Below, piece after piece: positions 34,178 to 43,358 of a DNA stretch of 64,000 bases (its first letter is position 1; each line of letters begins with the position of its first letter). Made by a program: the position numbers and the translations under genes. The DNA is taken from the NCBI GenBank assembly GCA_016872155.1, contig VHBB01000005.1:62001-126000 (forward strand). Direction: 5' to 3'. Origin of the DNA: Sphingomonadales bacterium (GTDB lineage: Bacteria; Bacteroidota; Bacteroidia; Chitinophagales; Chitinophagaceae). Under the pieces are notes generated by a model. It saw only the letters and a list, made by a program, of their open reading frames with translations, was not told the origin of the DNA and made no database searches.

Positions 34178-34792
34178 ATGTCCGAACAGCAACATAGTAA
34201 CGAAGAACTAGCCAGCCTTGCACCGGGTCTGCCCTTTCCTGCTCCCGCAATGCCCTATGCTGTGCCGGCGGGTTATTTCGAACAGCTTGCAGGCGCAGTG
34301 CTGGCGCGTATCCATCTGGAGAGCGATGAACTCCCCCCCGTACTTCAGTCACTTAAAGAAAAATACACACAACGGCCCGGCTGGCCTTACCAGACTCCGG
34401 CGGGTTACTTTGAACAAACCCCTGCACCAACGGCAGCCCCCATTATTCCACTTCGTAAACAGTCCTTTTTTAGATATGCAGTAGCGGCGGCCGTACTGGC
34501 TACTATTTTCGGATTGGGTCGTTGGTACCAACAACGCGCTGTACCCGATATTGAAACGGACCCTGTTAGTTGGGTACGCAACGAAGTAAAAAAAGAATCA
34601 AGCGAAAAAATCGACAGTTATATAGATGTCAGTATAGTCGAAGCCACAACACTGAGCGGAGATCATAAAAAAGAGATCGCATTACTTACCAAAGACATCG
34701 ACGAAAAAGAGATCCTGTTATTACTGAAAGAGACCGACTTGCTTGCTGCTGTAACGAGCGAACCGGCGGGCTCAAAAAAAATATTGAATTGA
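34178..34792 (+). CDS. Single-span membrane protein, candidate anti-sigma factor
   Basis: The 204-residue product has one membrane span (about 98-115, FFRYAVAAAVLATIFGLG). The cytoplasmic N-terminal half contains a duplicated motif: AVPAGYFEQL near residue 24 and QTPAGYFEQT near residue 72. The C-terminal half is charged and ends in a Lys/Glu-rich helix. No zinc-type anti-sigma motif (HxxxCxxC) is visible. Its place directly after an ECF sigma gene (31 bp) and before a Spy-like gene (1-bp overlap) suggests it controls the sigma factor. An AAGG sequence sits just before the ATG. Confidence 0.75.
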   Translation: MSEQQHSNEELASLAPGLPFPAPAMPYAVPAGYFEQLAGAVLARIHLESDELPPVLQSLKEKYTQRPGWPYQTPAGYFEQTPAPTAAPIIPLRKQSFFRYAVAAAVLATIFGLGRWYQQRAVPDIETDPVSWVRNEVKKESSEKIDSYIDVSIVEATTLSGDHKKEIALLTKDIDEKEILLLLKETDLLAAVTSEPAGSKKILN

Positions 34793-35223
34793 TGAAGAAG
34801 CTTTTATTTTTTTCGCTGTTGCTGGCAGGCATAATGAGCTTCTCGGCTTCGTTGGCCCAGCCGCCAATGGGTCCGCCCGAAGGACCTCCCGATGGGCCTC
34901 CGGGTAGAAGAATCGCCGATCGCATGGCCCTGTTTATAGAGAGAAAGATGCGGCTGAGCGAACGGGAGCGCGTTGAGTTTACCCCGCTGTTTATTCGCTA
35001 CGAAAAAGAATACCGAGACATTCTTCGAAGTAACCGTCAAGATCGGTTGGTATTACAACAACAATTGATCGATCTGCAACTCCGCTACCGAAAAGAGTTC
35101 GGCCCGGTGGTCGGCAACCGCCGCGTTATGGAGATCTACGATTTACAACAATACTTTATTCGCACCCTGCGCGATCTGCAACAAGAACGAAGAGGAGGGC
35201 CGGGTGCGCGTAGACCCTTTTAA
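34792..35223 (+). CDS. Spy/CpxP-like periplasmic protein
   Basis: The 143-residue product has a signal peptide (KKLLFFSLLLAGIMSFSASLA), a Pro/Gly-rich linker (PPMGPPEGPPDGPPG), then a helical domain rich in Arg, Gln and Glu (about 40-130) with LSERERVEFTPLFIRYEKEY, like the long helices of Spy, CpxP and ZraP periplasmic chaperones. The LTxxQ motif of classical Spy is not clear. The ATG shares one base with the stop of the upstream gene (TGATG), so translation is coupled. It is probably the effector of the ECF operon. Confidence 0.75.
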   Translation: MKKLLFFSLLLAGIMSFSASLAQPPMGPPEGPPDGPPGRRIADRMALFIERKMRLSERERVEFTPLFIRYEKEYRDILRSNRQDRLVLQQQLIDLQLRYRKEFGPVVGNRRVMEIYDLQQYFIRTLRDLQQERRGGPGARRPF

Positions 35224-35235
35224 TCTTGTAATACG

Positions 35236-35982
35236 CTACCTGCATACGTAGCGGTGATATACCGCATTGGCAATGTCGTGATAAAAAAGAAAGGTCCATT
35301 TTTCTGGCTCGGACTGTTGCCACCACTTTGCTCTCAGCTCCATAGCCCTTTTTCCATCTTTGTCGTACTTGGCTACGAACCGATGTTTCATTTGCTGTAG
35401 CTGCGGCGCTTCGTCGCCCCCATAAAAAATGGTCTGCCCATTTTCAGCGATCCAAATTACCTGGTGATACAAACAATGCCCGCCCGAAGGTTCGCATCGA
35501 ATGGCATCGTTAATTTGAGTAGGGCCGTCAAGTAATACCAGCCGCTCGTACGAAGAAAGCCATTGCAAAAGAGAAGGTATATAAGAGGACGATGAAGTTG
35601 ATAAGGCGTAGCTTAGTTCTTCTCGCTGTACATAGTAATTGGCATTGGGGAAAGCCGGATGCAATCCTGACTGAGCAGCGTAAGCGATCCCACCTATATG
35701 ATCTTTATGCAAATGCGATAAGATCACTTTAGTGACTTGCTCGGGTTGCACACCAACGGCTTTTAGCTGATGATAAAGTTGTAACTCCGCTCCGACACTG
35801 TATCCCAACCCTGCATCCAATAAGATCACATCGCCCGAAGTGATAACGACAAAAGGTTGAATCTCTACCAATAAACTACCGGCAGGCCGGTCCGTTAACT
35901 TGTCGTTCGTAGCATCGAACGGCACAAATACCTTGGTTTGATCAACGGTAAACTTTCCTTCGGATAACGGATAAATAACCAT
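35236..35982 (-). CDS. Metallo-beta-lactamase-fold hydrolase
   Basis: The 248-residue protein has the MBL metal signature SHLHKDHIGG (H-x-H-x-D-H, near residue 85), preceded by ILLDAGLGYSVG. Further metal residues are likely the His in EPSGGHCLYHQV and the Asp in IFYGGDEAP. No signal peptide is visible, so it is probably cytosolic. The substrate is open; MBL hydrolases include lactonases, RNases and glyoxalase II. The ATG at 35982 is preferred over an upstream TTG because a TACCTTTG box (35989-35996) lies only 6 nt before it. It converges on the Spy-like gene. Confidence 0.88.
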   Translation of the reverse strand: MVIYPLSEGKFTVDQTKVFVPFDATNDKLTDRPAGSLLVEIQPFVVITSGDVILLDAGLGYSVGAELQLYHQLKAVGVQPEQVTKVILSHLHKDHIGGIAYAAQSGLHPAFPNANYYVQREELSYALSTSSSSYIPSLLQWLSSYERLVLLDGPTQINDAIRCEPSGGHCLYHQVIWIAENGQTIFYGGDEAPQLQQMKHRFVAKYDKDGKRAMELRAKWWQQSEPEKWTFLFYHDIANAVYHRYVCR

Positions 35983-35988
35983 AGGTCG

Positions 35989-35996
35989 CAAAGGTA
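35989..35996 (-). promoter_or_regulatory. -7 box TACCTTTG, 6 nt before the MBL-fold gene
   Basis: The minus strand reads TACCTTTG, a full match to TAnnTTTG, 6 nt before the ATG at 35982. A leaderless transcript is likely, and the upstream in-frame TTG would lie inside the box. Confidence 0.55.
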
Positions 35997-35999
35997 CGA

Positions 36000-37340
36000 T
36001 TAGCGAAGCACCATCTGCCGATCAGCATCTACCCGGATCAACACAAACAACAACATGGTAAATGTAAGTAGCGATGTACCTCCATAACTAATAAAGGGAA
36101 GGGGAATACCAATAACGGGCGCTAACCCGATGGTCATTGCCACATTGACTACAACGTGAAAGAAAAATACAGAAAAGACCCCATAGGCATAGACGCGACT
36201 AAACACACTGCGTTGACGTTCGGCGATACTGATCATTTTTAGCAGCAGGGCCAAGTATAGCCCCAATAGCAACATACTACCGGCAAAGCCAAATCCTTCT
36301 CCGACGGTACAAAAAATAAAGTCGGTCCGTTGTTCAGGTACAAAATCGTAACGGGTTTGCGTAGCGCTTAGTAAGCCCTTGCCAAAGAACCCACCGCTAC
36401 CAATGGCGATCTTGGACTGGCGCACATTATAACTACTGCCACTTTCTTTTTTCTTTTTCGCCTCTGTCTCCGACAAGACACGCTGCATAGGGTCGTAAGG
36501 ATTGTCTTTCCCGAACAGATTATAAATACGTTCTACCTGGTGACGCTGCAGCAGTTTTTCGAAAATAAAAGGAACGGCAAATCGCTGAATACCTACCGCT
36601 ATGACCCATAAGAAAAGAAGCGTGGTAAGAATTTGCCGGCGCCTTCTGATTTGTCTTCTCGAAAACCAGATCAGCAGTAAGACGGCAACCGTTAAAAGTA
36701 GGGCCAGCAGGTTGGGAGGAATTAGAATACTGGCAATGATCAGGAGGGCAAACGAGATAGCCAGCGCCGGTATTACGGCCGGAAGACCTTCTCGATACAT
36801 AACCATAAAAAAAGAAAAATAAACTAGCGCCAGCCCTGTCTCACTTTGCAAGATAGCCATAGCCGCCGGCACCAATACGACCAGAGCCGCTATCAGTTGT
36901 GCCCTCGGTAAATTAAAGTTGGTCTCGGGCCTAGAGAGATACTTGGCCAAGGCTAGCGCCACAAAGAGTTTGCAGAACTCGGCAGGCTGAAAATTAAAAG
37001 CCCCGATGCGGATAATCGACTCCGTTCCCTTAATGCGCGAATGAAAAGGAAAGACCAACAATAACAAAACGATTCCCACGACATACCAAAAATTAGCAGT
37101 AGCAGGATAAAATTTACTATCGGTCAGTAAAATAAAGAAGCCGACTATAAAAGCGATCAGCAGAAAATAGAACTGCTTGCTGTAATCGGTCTTAAAGGCC
37201 AACAAGCTCTGAAAAAATGCATCGCCCTCTTGATACGTAGCCGCAATAATCGCTGCGAGACCGATCAGCACCAGCGCCAGATAGATCCAGATCAAGCTCC
37301 AATCAATTCCTTTCGATATGGCCGCATTGTGATGTCTCAT
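36000..37340 (-). CDS. rodA: SEDS peptidoglycan glycosyltransferase RodA
   Basis: RodA polymerises lipid II in the elongasome with its partner PBP2. The 446-residue protein has about ten membrane spans and the SEDS signatures FNFQPAEFCKLFVALALAKYLS in the first half and PVIGIPLPFISYGGTSLLTF near the C-terminus. A hydrophilic loop at about residues 265-310 (DNPYDPMQRVLSETEAKKKKES) is a long insertion compared with Escherichia coli RodA and is typical of Bacteroidota. It is the last gene of mreB-mreC-mreD-mrdA-rodA and overlaps mrdA by 4 bp (ATGA). Confidence 0.95.
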   Translation of the reverse strand: MRHHNAAISKGIDWSLIWIYLALVLIGLAAIIAATYQEGDAFFQSLLAFKTDYSKQFYFLLIAFIVGFFILLTDSKFYPATANFWYVVGIVLLLLVFPFHSRIKGTESIIRIGAFNFQPAEFCKLFVALALAKYLSRPETNFNLPRAQLIAALVVLVPAAMAILQSETGLALVYFSFFMVMYREGLPAVIPALAISFALLIIASILIPPNLLALLLTVAVLLLIWFSRRQIRRRRQILTTLLFLWVIAVGIQRFAVPFIFEKLLQRHQVERIYNLFGKDNPYDPMQRVLSETEAKKKKESGSSYNVRQSKIAIGSGGFFGKGLLSATQTRYDFVPEQRTDFIFCTVGEGFGFAGSMLLLGLYLALLLKMISIAERQRSVFSRVYAYGVFSVFFFHVVVNVAMTIGLAPVIGIPLPFISYGGTSLLTFTMLLFVLIRVDADRQMVLR

Positions 37341-39439
37341 GGCAGCATTTCTTTTTTTACGATCGCAGATCTAGCACTCAGCACGGCCATAGCAGCCGGC
37401 TTTTCTTTAGTAGTCGGGATGGGCCTTGGAGATCGAGGTGTCACCGGAAGAGGAGTCACAGCTGATCCTACGCGAGTATAACGATCTATATAGGCGCTGT
37501 CGCGCGTTGTTTGAAACCACTTAAAGGCGCGTATGGAATCTTCGCGGTACTGCAAACGCTTAAAATAGGCCGGCATCAAGTTGGCCGCTTCTATGCGAGC
37601 CGAATCGGCCTTGCTACGCACCGATAAAGAATCGTTTAGGTATTTCTCCATCATCATACGAGCGATGGGCGCCGCCCATGTGGCTCCGAATCCGGCATTC
37701 TGTACAAAAACAGCAATGGCGATCTTAGGATTCTCTTTGGGTGCAAAACAAACGAACATCGAGTTGTCGGGCAATTTGATGCGTCTTCCATCGAGCACCG
37801 TATAGTTCTCTGCCGTACCGGTCTTGGCACAAACTTCGATGCCTTCTATTTGTGCACCTCTTGCCGTACCCACTTTCACCACATCGTTCATGCCTTCGAT
37901 CACATCATTAAATGCGGCGGCCGGAATATACGTAAGCACATTGTGTCTTATCTTATATCGATTCTTGTATGCAGTGTCGTATACCTGCTCATCTTCGATT
38001 CGCTCTACAAAATGGGGCGTATAATAATAGCCCTTGTTGGCAATAATACACATGGCATTGGCCATTTGCAAAGGTGTGGCTTGCATCTTGTCTTGCCCAA
38101 TACCCAGGGTCAGGTTGGTACAAGAGGTCCACCGACCCGCATTCTCTTTGTTGTATACAACCGTATCGGCAATACCGCCGGCGCTCTCGCTGGGCAGATC
38201 GACTCCCAACCGCACTCCCAAGCCAAAAGCATTCATGTATTGTTTCCAGTGCAAATAACCATCGTATACGTTTTTGTATTTGGGATTATCGACGGTCAAG
38301 CGGTAAATATGTGCAAAGTAGGCATTGCAAGAATTGGCAATCGCCAGGCGCACATTGGCTGCGTGACCTCCTCCGGCATGGGTACACTCGGGCTTGCCAT
38401 GCCCGCAGAGTGTATAGCGACCCCCACAAGGGTATCCATACGAAGGGGATATTACTTTTTCGTTGAGCGCTATCAAGGCCCCGAGCGGCTTGTAGGTAGA
38501 ACCTGGTTCGTACTTGCCGGCAATGGCGCGATTGAGCATCGGGCCCGATACATCAAGTTGCATGCGGCTAAAGTTCTTACTGCCTTCCGAACCCGACAGA
38601 TCGTTAGGGTTATAATTAGGCCCGGATACCATCGAAAGTATACCACCCGTACGCGGATCGATAGCTACGATACCCCCTACTTTATTACTCATCAACTTCT
38701 CGGCCAGTTGTTGTAATTCGATATCAATGTAGGTGTGCAGACTTCGGCCGGCAATCGCCGAAGTATCGTACGCACCGTTCTCGTAGGTGCCCACGATCCT
38801 GTTCTTATTGTCTTTGATCATGTACTGCACACCACGTTGACCCATCAGTACCGGCTCGTAAAAGGCTTCCAATCCGGTCTTACCGATATAATCGCCTTGT
38901 CGGTAAAAATTATCCGAACGTTCAATGTCGCGTTTGTCCGCCTCGCGCACGTATCCCAAAATATGGGCGGCTGCATTAAATGGATAAATGCGCAGCGGCC
39001 GCTCTACCAAATTAAAACCGGGAAACTTCCAACTATTCTCTTCGAAGCGGGCCTGAAGCTCTTGGGTAAGCATGGGCTTAAATACCGAAGGTCGTACCCG
39101 AGTATTTTTTACGATCGCCTCAATGATGCGCCTTTTAAAATCGGCCGTGTCGATATTCATCAACCGACAAAAATCGAGGGTATCGATTCCTTTTACCTCT
39201 GCCGGCGTAACCAGCAGATCGTAAATAATGGTATTGTTAAGAATGGCCCTTCCCTTTCTGTCGTAGATAATACCTCGCTCCGGGTAGATCACCTTGGCAT
39301 AGACCGCATTGTCCATGGCCAGCTGCTTATAGCGACGATCGACCAATTGCAGATAGACCAGTTGCAGCACAATAACTAAAAAAGAAATAATGACTACTAA
39401 ACGAATACTATTGCTGCGAGACTGGTTATACGCTGCCAT
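37337..39439 (-). CDS. mrdA: Penicillin-binding protein 2 (elongasome transpeptidase)
   Basis: PBP2 cross-links peptidoglycan during rod elongation and activates RodA. The 700-residue protein has one N-terminal span (about 12-32), the PBP dimerisation/pedestal domain and the transpeptidase domain with the SxxK motif GSTYKP, the SxN motif ANSCNAY and the KTGTAEN box. It is longer than in Escherichia coli (633 residues), with a C-terminal Pro/Thr/Arg-rich tail (about residues 660-700). It overlaps rodA by 4 bp and follows mreD by 11 bp. Confidence 0.96.
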   Translation of the reverse strand: MAAYNQSRSNSIRLVVIISFLVIVLQLVYLQLVDRRYKQLAMDNAVYAKVIYPERGIIYDRKGRAILNNTIIYDLLVTPAEVKGIDTLDFCRLMNIDTADFKRRIIEAIVKNTRVRPSVFKPMLTQELQARFEENSWKFPGFNLVERPLRIYPFNAAAHILGYVREADKRDIERSDNFYRQGDYIGKTGLEAFYEPVLMGQRGVQYMIKDNKNRIVGTYENGAYDTSAIAGRSLHTYIDIELQQLAEKLMSNKVGGIVAIDPRTGGILSMVSGPNYNPNDLSGSEGSKNFSRMQLDVSGPMLNRAIAGKYEPGSTYKPLGALIALNEKVISPSYGYPCGGRYTLCGHGKPECTHAGGGHAANVRLAIANSCNAYFAHIYRLTVDNPKYKNVYDGYLHWKQYMNAFGLGVRLGVDLPSESAGGIADTVVYNKENAGRWTSCTNLTLGIGQDKMQATPLQMANAMCIIANKGYYYTPHFVERIEDEQVYDTAYKNRYKIRHNVLTYIPAAAFNDVIEGMNDVVKVGTARGAQIEGIEVCAKTGTAENYTVLDGRRIKLPDNSMFVCFAPKENPKIAIAVFVQNAGFGATWAAPIARMMMEKYLNDSLSVRSKADSARIEAANLMPAYFKRLQYREDSIRAFKWFQTTRDSAYIDRYTRVGSAVTPLPVTPRSPRPIPTTKEKPAAMAVLSARSAIVKKEMLP

Positions 39440-39450
39440 GAAACAAAAAT

Positions 39451-39987
39451 TTATCCGCCCACATTGGTTCTAAATCGCATGCTACGCGGAAATAATAACT
39501 CGACCGTAAAGATCAACAACAAAGAAATGGCCGTCGAAGCAATCAGCTTGATCAAAAAATCGCCAAAACTGCCAAAACTCATCCATTCGAGTAGCACCAG
39601 CCACCCATGATACAGCAGCGTTAATATCAATACATATATAAAATAAGGTGCCCACAAAAGAGATTGTGGAGAAGGCTCACGGTAATTAAAGTCGGAGCTG
39701 TCACGCGGCGTTAATACACTAATTAGAAAAGGACGCACATAGGCGATCAGCACACAAGCCGCCGCATGCAAGCCGGGCGATTGTGTAAAATAATCAAGGG
39801 TAAGGCCGGTAACAAAAGCGATCGAGAGCAACCAGCGTGGCGATACACTAAAGGGCAGCCAAAGAATAAACAAGAAATAAAGCGAAGGCGATATAAAGCG
39901 GTGCAAATGGGGTACCCGATTCAGTACATAGATCTCGAAGGCCAAAAAGAGGACAAACCGAATACTATTTCTGATCAACTCACTCAT
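39451..39987 (-). CDS. mreD: Rod shape-determining protein MreD
   Basis: The 178-residue protein is almost entirely hydrophobic, with five to six membrane spans (SIRFVLFLAFEIYVL, LYFLFILWLPFSV, WLLSIAFVTGLTLDYF and so on). The motif LTLDYFTQSPGLHAAACVLIAYVRP fits the MreD core (G-x-x-D-x-x-x-x-x-x-G). MreD bridges MreC and the MreB elongasome. It overlaps mreC by 4 bp (ATGA) and precedes mrdA by 11 bp. Confidence 0.93.
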   Translation of the reverse strand: MSELIRNSIRFVLFLAFEIYVLNRVPHLHRFISPSLYFLFILWLPFSVSPRWLLSIAFVTGLTLDYFTQSPGLHAAACVLIAYVRPFLISVLTPRDSSDFNYREPSPQSLLWAPYFIYVLILTLLYHGWLVLLEWMSFGSFGDFLIKLIASTAISLLLIFTVELLFPRSMRFRTNVGG

Positions 39988-40862
39988 CGGGGATTGCGTT
40001 TAGGGTCTTCGATACGTCGACGGCTCTGCTCATCGAGTTGCGCTTGCTCGCTATACTGCAGGTTCTCTACCACAAATACGTACTGCAGATTATAAAAACG
40101 CGCGGCCGGCCTAACTTTTAGTAAAAAGAAATTGGTGCCCGGATCGCTAATGATGGCGGCGACCGTTCCCACCGGATACCCCGGCGGAAAATTAAAGGAG
40201 TAACGACTGGTCACCACCGAATCACCCACCTTTACGGCCACACTTTTAGGCAACCCCTTTACTAGTAACAATCCGGGATCGGCCCCATCCCATTCCATGG
40301 TTCCAAAATCACCTGACTTCTTTAGCGCCACATTTACTTTTTGTCGTACGTGCAGCAGACTCATGACCTGGGCAAAGCGAGGACTTACGTTCACGACCAC
40401 GCCCACAGCGGCTCCATCAGAGTTTAACACCGACATGTTTTCGGTAATACCGTGCAAGGAACCCCGGTCAATTTGAATATAATTTTTTTCTCCGCTGGTC
40501 GAGTTGTACACCACAGCGGCCGGACGAAAATAATAGCGACGATAGCGATTTAACGTATCGGTCGGTACCGTATCTCTTACCAGTTGGCGAGCGGTATCGA
40601 CTTGCGCAAATTGCTGTGGCAACAAATTGATCAACGAGTCATTGAGTGTGTGGACCCTTCTGTTCTCGTCGCCCAAGGCAAAGAAATTCTCTACTTTCTT
40701 GTAACGACTATTGACCTGACCGGTCAGCTCGTTGGCCGATTGCAAGAACTGAGCCTGATGAAATTTATTAAAGCTGTATAGAAACCAAAGTGACGCGACC
40801 TGCAGAAACAAAAAAGTAAAGAAGGTAAAATAGCGACGAATAAATAAAATAACGTTACGCAA
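39984..40862 (-). CDS. mreC: Rod shape-determining protein MreC
   Basis: The 292-residue protein has an N-terminal span (about 8-30), a helical linker and a periplasmic beta-barrel domain with the MreC pattern YIQIDRGSLHGITENMSVLNSDGAAVGVV and VGDSVVTSRYSFNFPPGYPVGTV. It ends with a Gln/Arg-rich tail. MreC links MreB and MreD to PBP2. The start is TTG at 40862, 27 bp after the mreB stop; the frame begins with a Phe-rich membrane segment, so this start is reasonable. Confidence 0.95.
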   Translation of the reverse strand: MRNVILFIRRYFTFFTFLFLQVASLWFLYSFNKFHQAQFLQSANELTGQVNSRYKKVENFFALGDENRRVHTLNDSLINLLPQQFAQVDTARQLVRDTVPTDTLNRYRRYYFRPAAVVYNSTSGEKNYIQIDRGSLHGITENMSVLNSDGAAVGVVVNVSPRFAQVMSLLHVRQKVNVALKKSGDFGTMEWDGADPGLLLVKGLPKSVAVKVGDSVVTSRYSFNFPPGYPVGTVAAIISDPGTNFFLLKVRPAARFYNLQYVFVVENLQYSEQAQLDEQSRRRIEDPKRNPR

Positions 40863-40889
40863 CGAAGTACCAGTTTAAAAGCCGCAAAT

Positions 40890-41915
40890 TTATCTCATCA
40901 CAAAGGGGTAACGATCGTAGTTCTTAAGTGCGATCCCCGTACCGCGCACCACACTCTTCAGTGGATCATCAGCAATGTGCACAGGCAATTTGATCTTTGT
41001 ACTCAATCGTTTGTCGAGTCCGCGCAACAAGGCGCCTCCACCGGTAATGTATAAGCCGCGGCGATAGATGTCGGCCGCCAACTCGGGTGGGGTCTGCTCG
41101 AGCGCTTTTAAGATAGCCTCTTCGATCTTGAATACACTTTTATCGAGCGCCTCTGCGATCTCTTGATAGCTGACCATGATCTGTTTGGGAATACCGGTAA
41201 CCAGGTCACGTCCGTTAACGGCAAAATCATCGGGCGGATTATCGATATCCTTCATGGCCGCACCCACTTGAATTTTGATCTGCTCGGCCGTACGCTCACC
41301 GATCAACAGTGAGTGATAGCGGCGAAGCGCTTCCATAATATCGGCGGTAAATTCATCGCCGGCAATACGAATCGATTGATCGCAAACGATACCGGCCAGT
41401 GCGATCACCGTAATACCGGTCGTACCCCCTCCTATATCAATGATCATATTACCCACGGGCTCCTCTACATCAATGCCAATACCCAAGGCAGCGGCCATAG
41501 GTTCGTGAATAAGATATACTTCTTTAGCACCGGCTTGCTCGGCACTGTCACGCACCGCTCTTTTTTCTACTTCGGTAATAGAAGAAGGTATGCAGATCAT
41601 CATGCGCCAGCTGGGCGGCAGTAACGGTCTCTTAGGATAGACCAATTTGATAAGTTCACGAATCATCAACTCGGCCGCATTAAAATCGGCGATCACGCCA
41701 TCGCGAAGCGGACGCACGGTACGAATACTCTCGTGCGTTTTTTCGTGCATCATCAATGCCTTTTTTCCAACCGCCAATACTTCTTTCGGATTATTTCGGT
41801 TAAGAGCAACGATGCTGGGCTCGTTGACCACCACTTCATCGTTATGAATAATGAGGGTGTTGGCCGTGCCCAAATCGATCGCGATCTCTTGCGTAAACCA
41901 GTTGAAAATTCCCAT
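40890..41915 (-). CDS. mreB: Cell shape-determining actin homologue MreB
   Basis: MreB polymerises under the inner membrane and positions wall synthesis. The 341-residue protein has the actin-type nucleotide motifs: phosphate 1 AIDLGTANTLI at residue 13, phosphate 2 IDIGGGTTGITVIAL near 160, and the adenosine motif ITGGGALLRGLD near 287. A CACCTTTG sequence (41942-41949, 7 of 8 to the -7 box) lies 26 nt before the ATG and is the likely operon promoter. It heads the five-gene rod-shape operon. Confidence 0.97.
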   Translation of the reverse strand: MGIFNWFTQEIAIDLGTANTLIIHNDEVVVNEPSIVALNRNNPKEVLAVGKKALMMHEKTHESIRTVRPLRDGVIADFNAAELMIRELIKLVYPKRPLLPPSWRMMICIPSSITEVEKRAVRDSAEQAGAKEVYLIHEPMAAALGIGIDVEEPVGNMIIDIGGGTTGITVIALAGIVCDQSIRIAGDEFTADIMEALRRYHSLLIGERTAEQIKIQVGAAMKDIDNPPDDFAVNGRDLVTGIPKQIMVSYQEIAEALDKSVFKIEEAILKALEQTPPELAADIYRRGLYITGGGALLRGLDKRLSTKIKLPVHIADDPLKSVVRGTGIALKNYDRYPFVMR

Positions 41916-41964
41916 TTCCTAAAATCACTTTTGTATAGGAGCAAAGGTGTAGGAAAATATTAAC

Positions 41965-41990
41965 TTCTCAAAGGAGTTTTCATTTGAGAA
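41965..41990 (-). terminator. Hairpin spanning the purD stop codon
   Basis: TTCTCAAA (41965-41972) pairs perfectly over 8 bp with TTTGAGAA (41983-41990) around a 10-nt loop. The purD stop lies in the loop. The minus strand downstream has no real T tract, so it is at best a weak terminator between purD and the mre operon. Confidence 0.45.
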
Positions 41991-43257
41991 ATTCGTACCC
42001 GATATCGGTACGACAATACTTGTCGTTGAACTGAATGGTCTGTTGAACCTGCTGCGACCGGGCGGCCGCTTCGGTTACCGAGCTCGCAAATGAGGTAACG
42101 GTCAGCACCCGGCCTCCGCTGGTAAGCACCTGGCCTTCGTGCCGGGTGGTGCCCATATGAAAGACCAGCGACTCGTGCGGCTGGTCTAACCCAGAAATGG
42201 GATACCCTTTTTTATAGTCTTCGGGATAGCCTCCGCTTACCGCCACCACCGTGCAAGCGGCACGGGGGTCGACCTCAACGCGCTGTTTTTGCAACTGACC
42301 CAATGCAGCGGCATCGAGCAATGCGACCAGATCGGAGGCTAGCCTTGGTATAACCACCTCGGTCTCCGGATCGCCCATACGGCAATTGTACTCGATTACA
42401 AAGGGCTCTCCTTTCACGATCATAAATCCTATAAAAACAAAGCCACAATACGGAATGCCGTCCTGCTGCAGGCCGTTGATGGTCGGGATCACGACCCGCT
42501 GCTCAATCTTACTCCATAGGGTAGCATCCACAAAGGGCACGGGGCTCACGGCTCCCATTCCCCCGGTATTGAGCCCCTTGTCGCCCACGCCGATTCGTTT
42601 ATAATCTTTGGCCTCGGGCAGTAACACATAATTTGTACCATCGGTTAGCACAAAGACCGATATCTCGATTCCTTTTAAAAATTGTTCAACCACCACTTTT
42701 TTTCCGGCCTCCCCAAAACGGGCCTCTCTGATCATGGCCTCAAAACCCTGCAGGGCCTCTTGTGTGGTTTCGCAGATCAGCACCCCTTTTCCGGCAGCCA
42801 GTCCGTCTGCCTTAAGTACAATGGGCAAAGGATGCGCTTGTAAATAAGCCACTCCCTGCTCGTAATTGGCGGCCGAAAACTCTTTGTAACGCGCGGTGGG
42901 AATACCGTGCCGCTCCATAAACGATTTGGCAAAGGCCTTGCTTCCTTCTAGCTGAGCCCCCACCTTTCCGGGCCCAATGATCTTGAGTGATTCGAGCCCT
43001 TGTTGCTTCGTCAAAAATTCTCGGATCCCGTTGACCAGTGGTTCTTCGGGACCCACTATTACCATGTCGATCTGTTCCTTTAAACAAAGACTTGCGATGG
43101 CTTCAAAATCGGTTACCGCAATGGGGCAATGCGTACCTAACAAGGTGGTGCCAGCATTGCCCGGTGCCAAATAGAGCCGGGTGCATAAAGGACTTTGGCT
43201 GATCTTCCAGGCCAATGCGTGTTCTCGTCCTCCGGATCCTAATAGAAGTATGCGCAT
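41980..43257 (-). CDS. purD: Phosphoribosylamine-glycine ligase PurD
   Basis: PurD makes glycinamide ribonucleotide, the second step of purine synthesis. The 425-residue ATP-grasp protein has the N-terminal LLLGSGGREHALAWKI, the A-domain VGPEEPLVNG, ATP-grasp KADGLAAGKGV near residue 142 and FIEYNCRMGDPETEV near 280. A TACTTTCG sequence (43282-43289, one mismatch to the -7 box) lies 24 nt before the ATG. It stands alone, upstream of the mre operon on the same strand. Confidence 0.97.
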   Translation of the reverse strand: MRILLLGSGGREHALAWKISQSPLCTRLYLAPGNAGTTLLGTHCPIAVTDFEAIASLCLKEQIDMVIVGPEEPLVNGIREFLTKQQGLESLKIIGPGKVGAQLEGSKAFAKSFMERHGIPTARYKEFSAANYEQGVAYLQAHPLPIVLKADGLAAGKGVLICETTQEALQGFEAMIREARFGEAGKKVVVEQFLKGIEISVFVLTDGTNYVLLPEAKDYKRIGVGDKGLNTGGMGAVSPVPFVDATLWSKIEQRVVIPTINGLQQDGIPYCGFVFIGFMIVKGEPFVIEYNCRMGDPETEVVIPRLASDLVALLDAAALGQLQKQRVEVDPRAACTVVAVSGGYPEDYKKGYPISGLDQPHESLVFHMGTTRHEGQVLTSGGRVLTVTSFASSVTEAAARSQQVQQTIQFNDKYCRTDIGYEFLK

Positions 43258-43358
43258 AATAAGCGGCAGAAAAGTTAGTTGCGAAAGTAATTAGCCTGCG
43301 GGTAATTGAGGATAAGATAATAATCTTTATTTTCAGCTACTTAAACCAATTGCCCCTT

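Noticed and set aside
37850..39379. Long open frames (288 and 214 codons) on the plus strand over mrdA
   Set aside because: They are antisense to a clear PBP2 gene with intact transpeptidase motifs. Their translation has no recognisable domain and the openness follows from codon use of the real gene.
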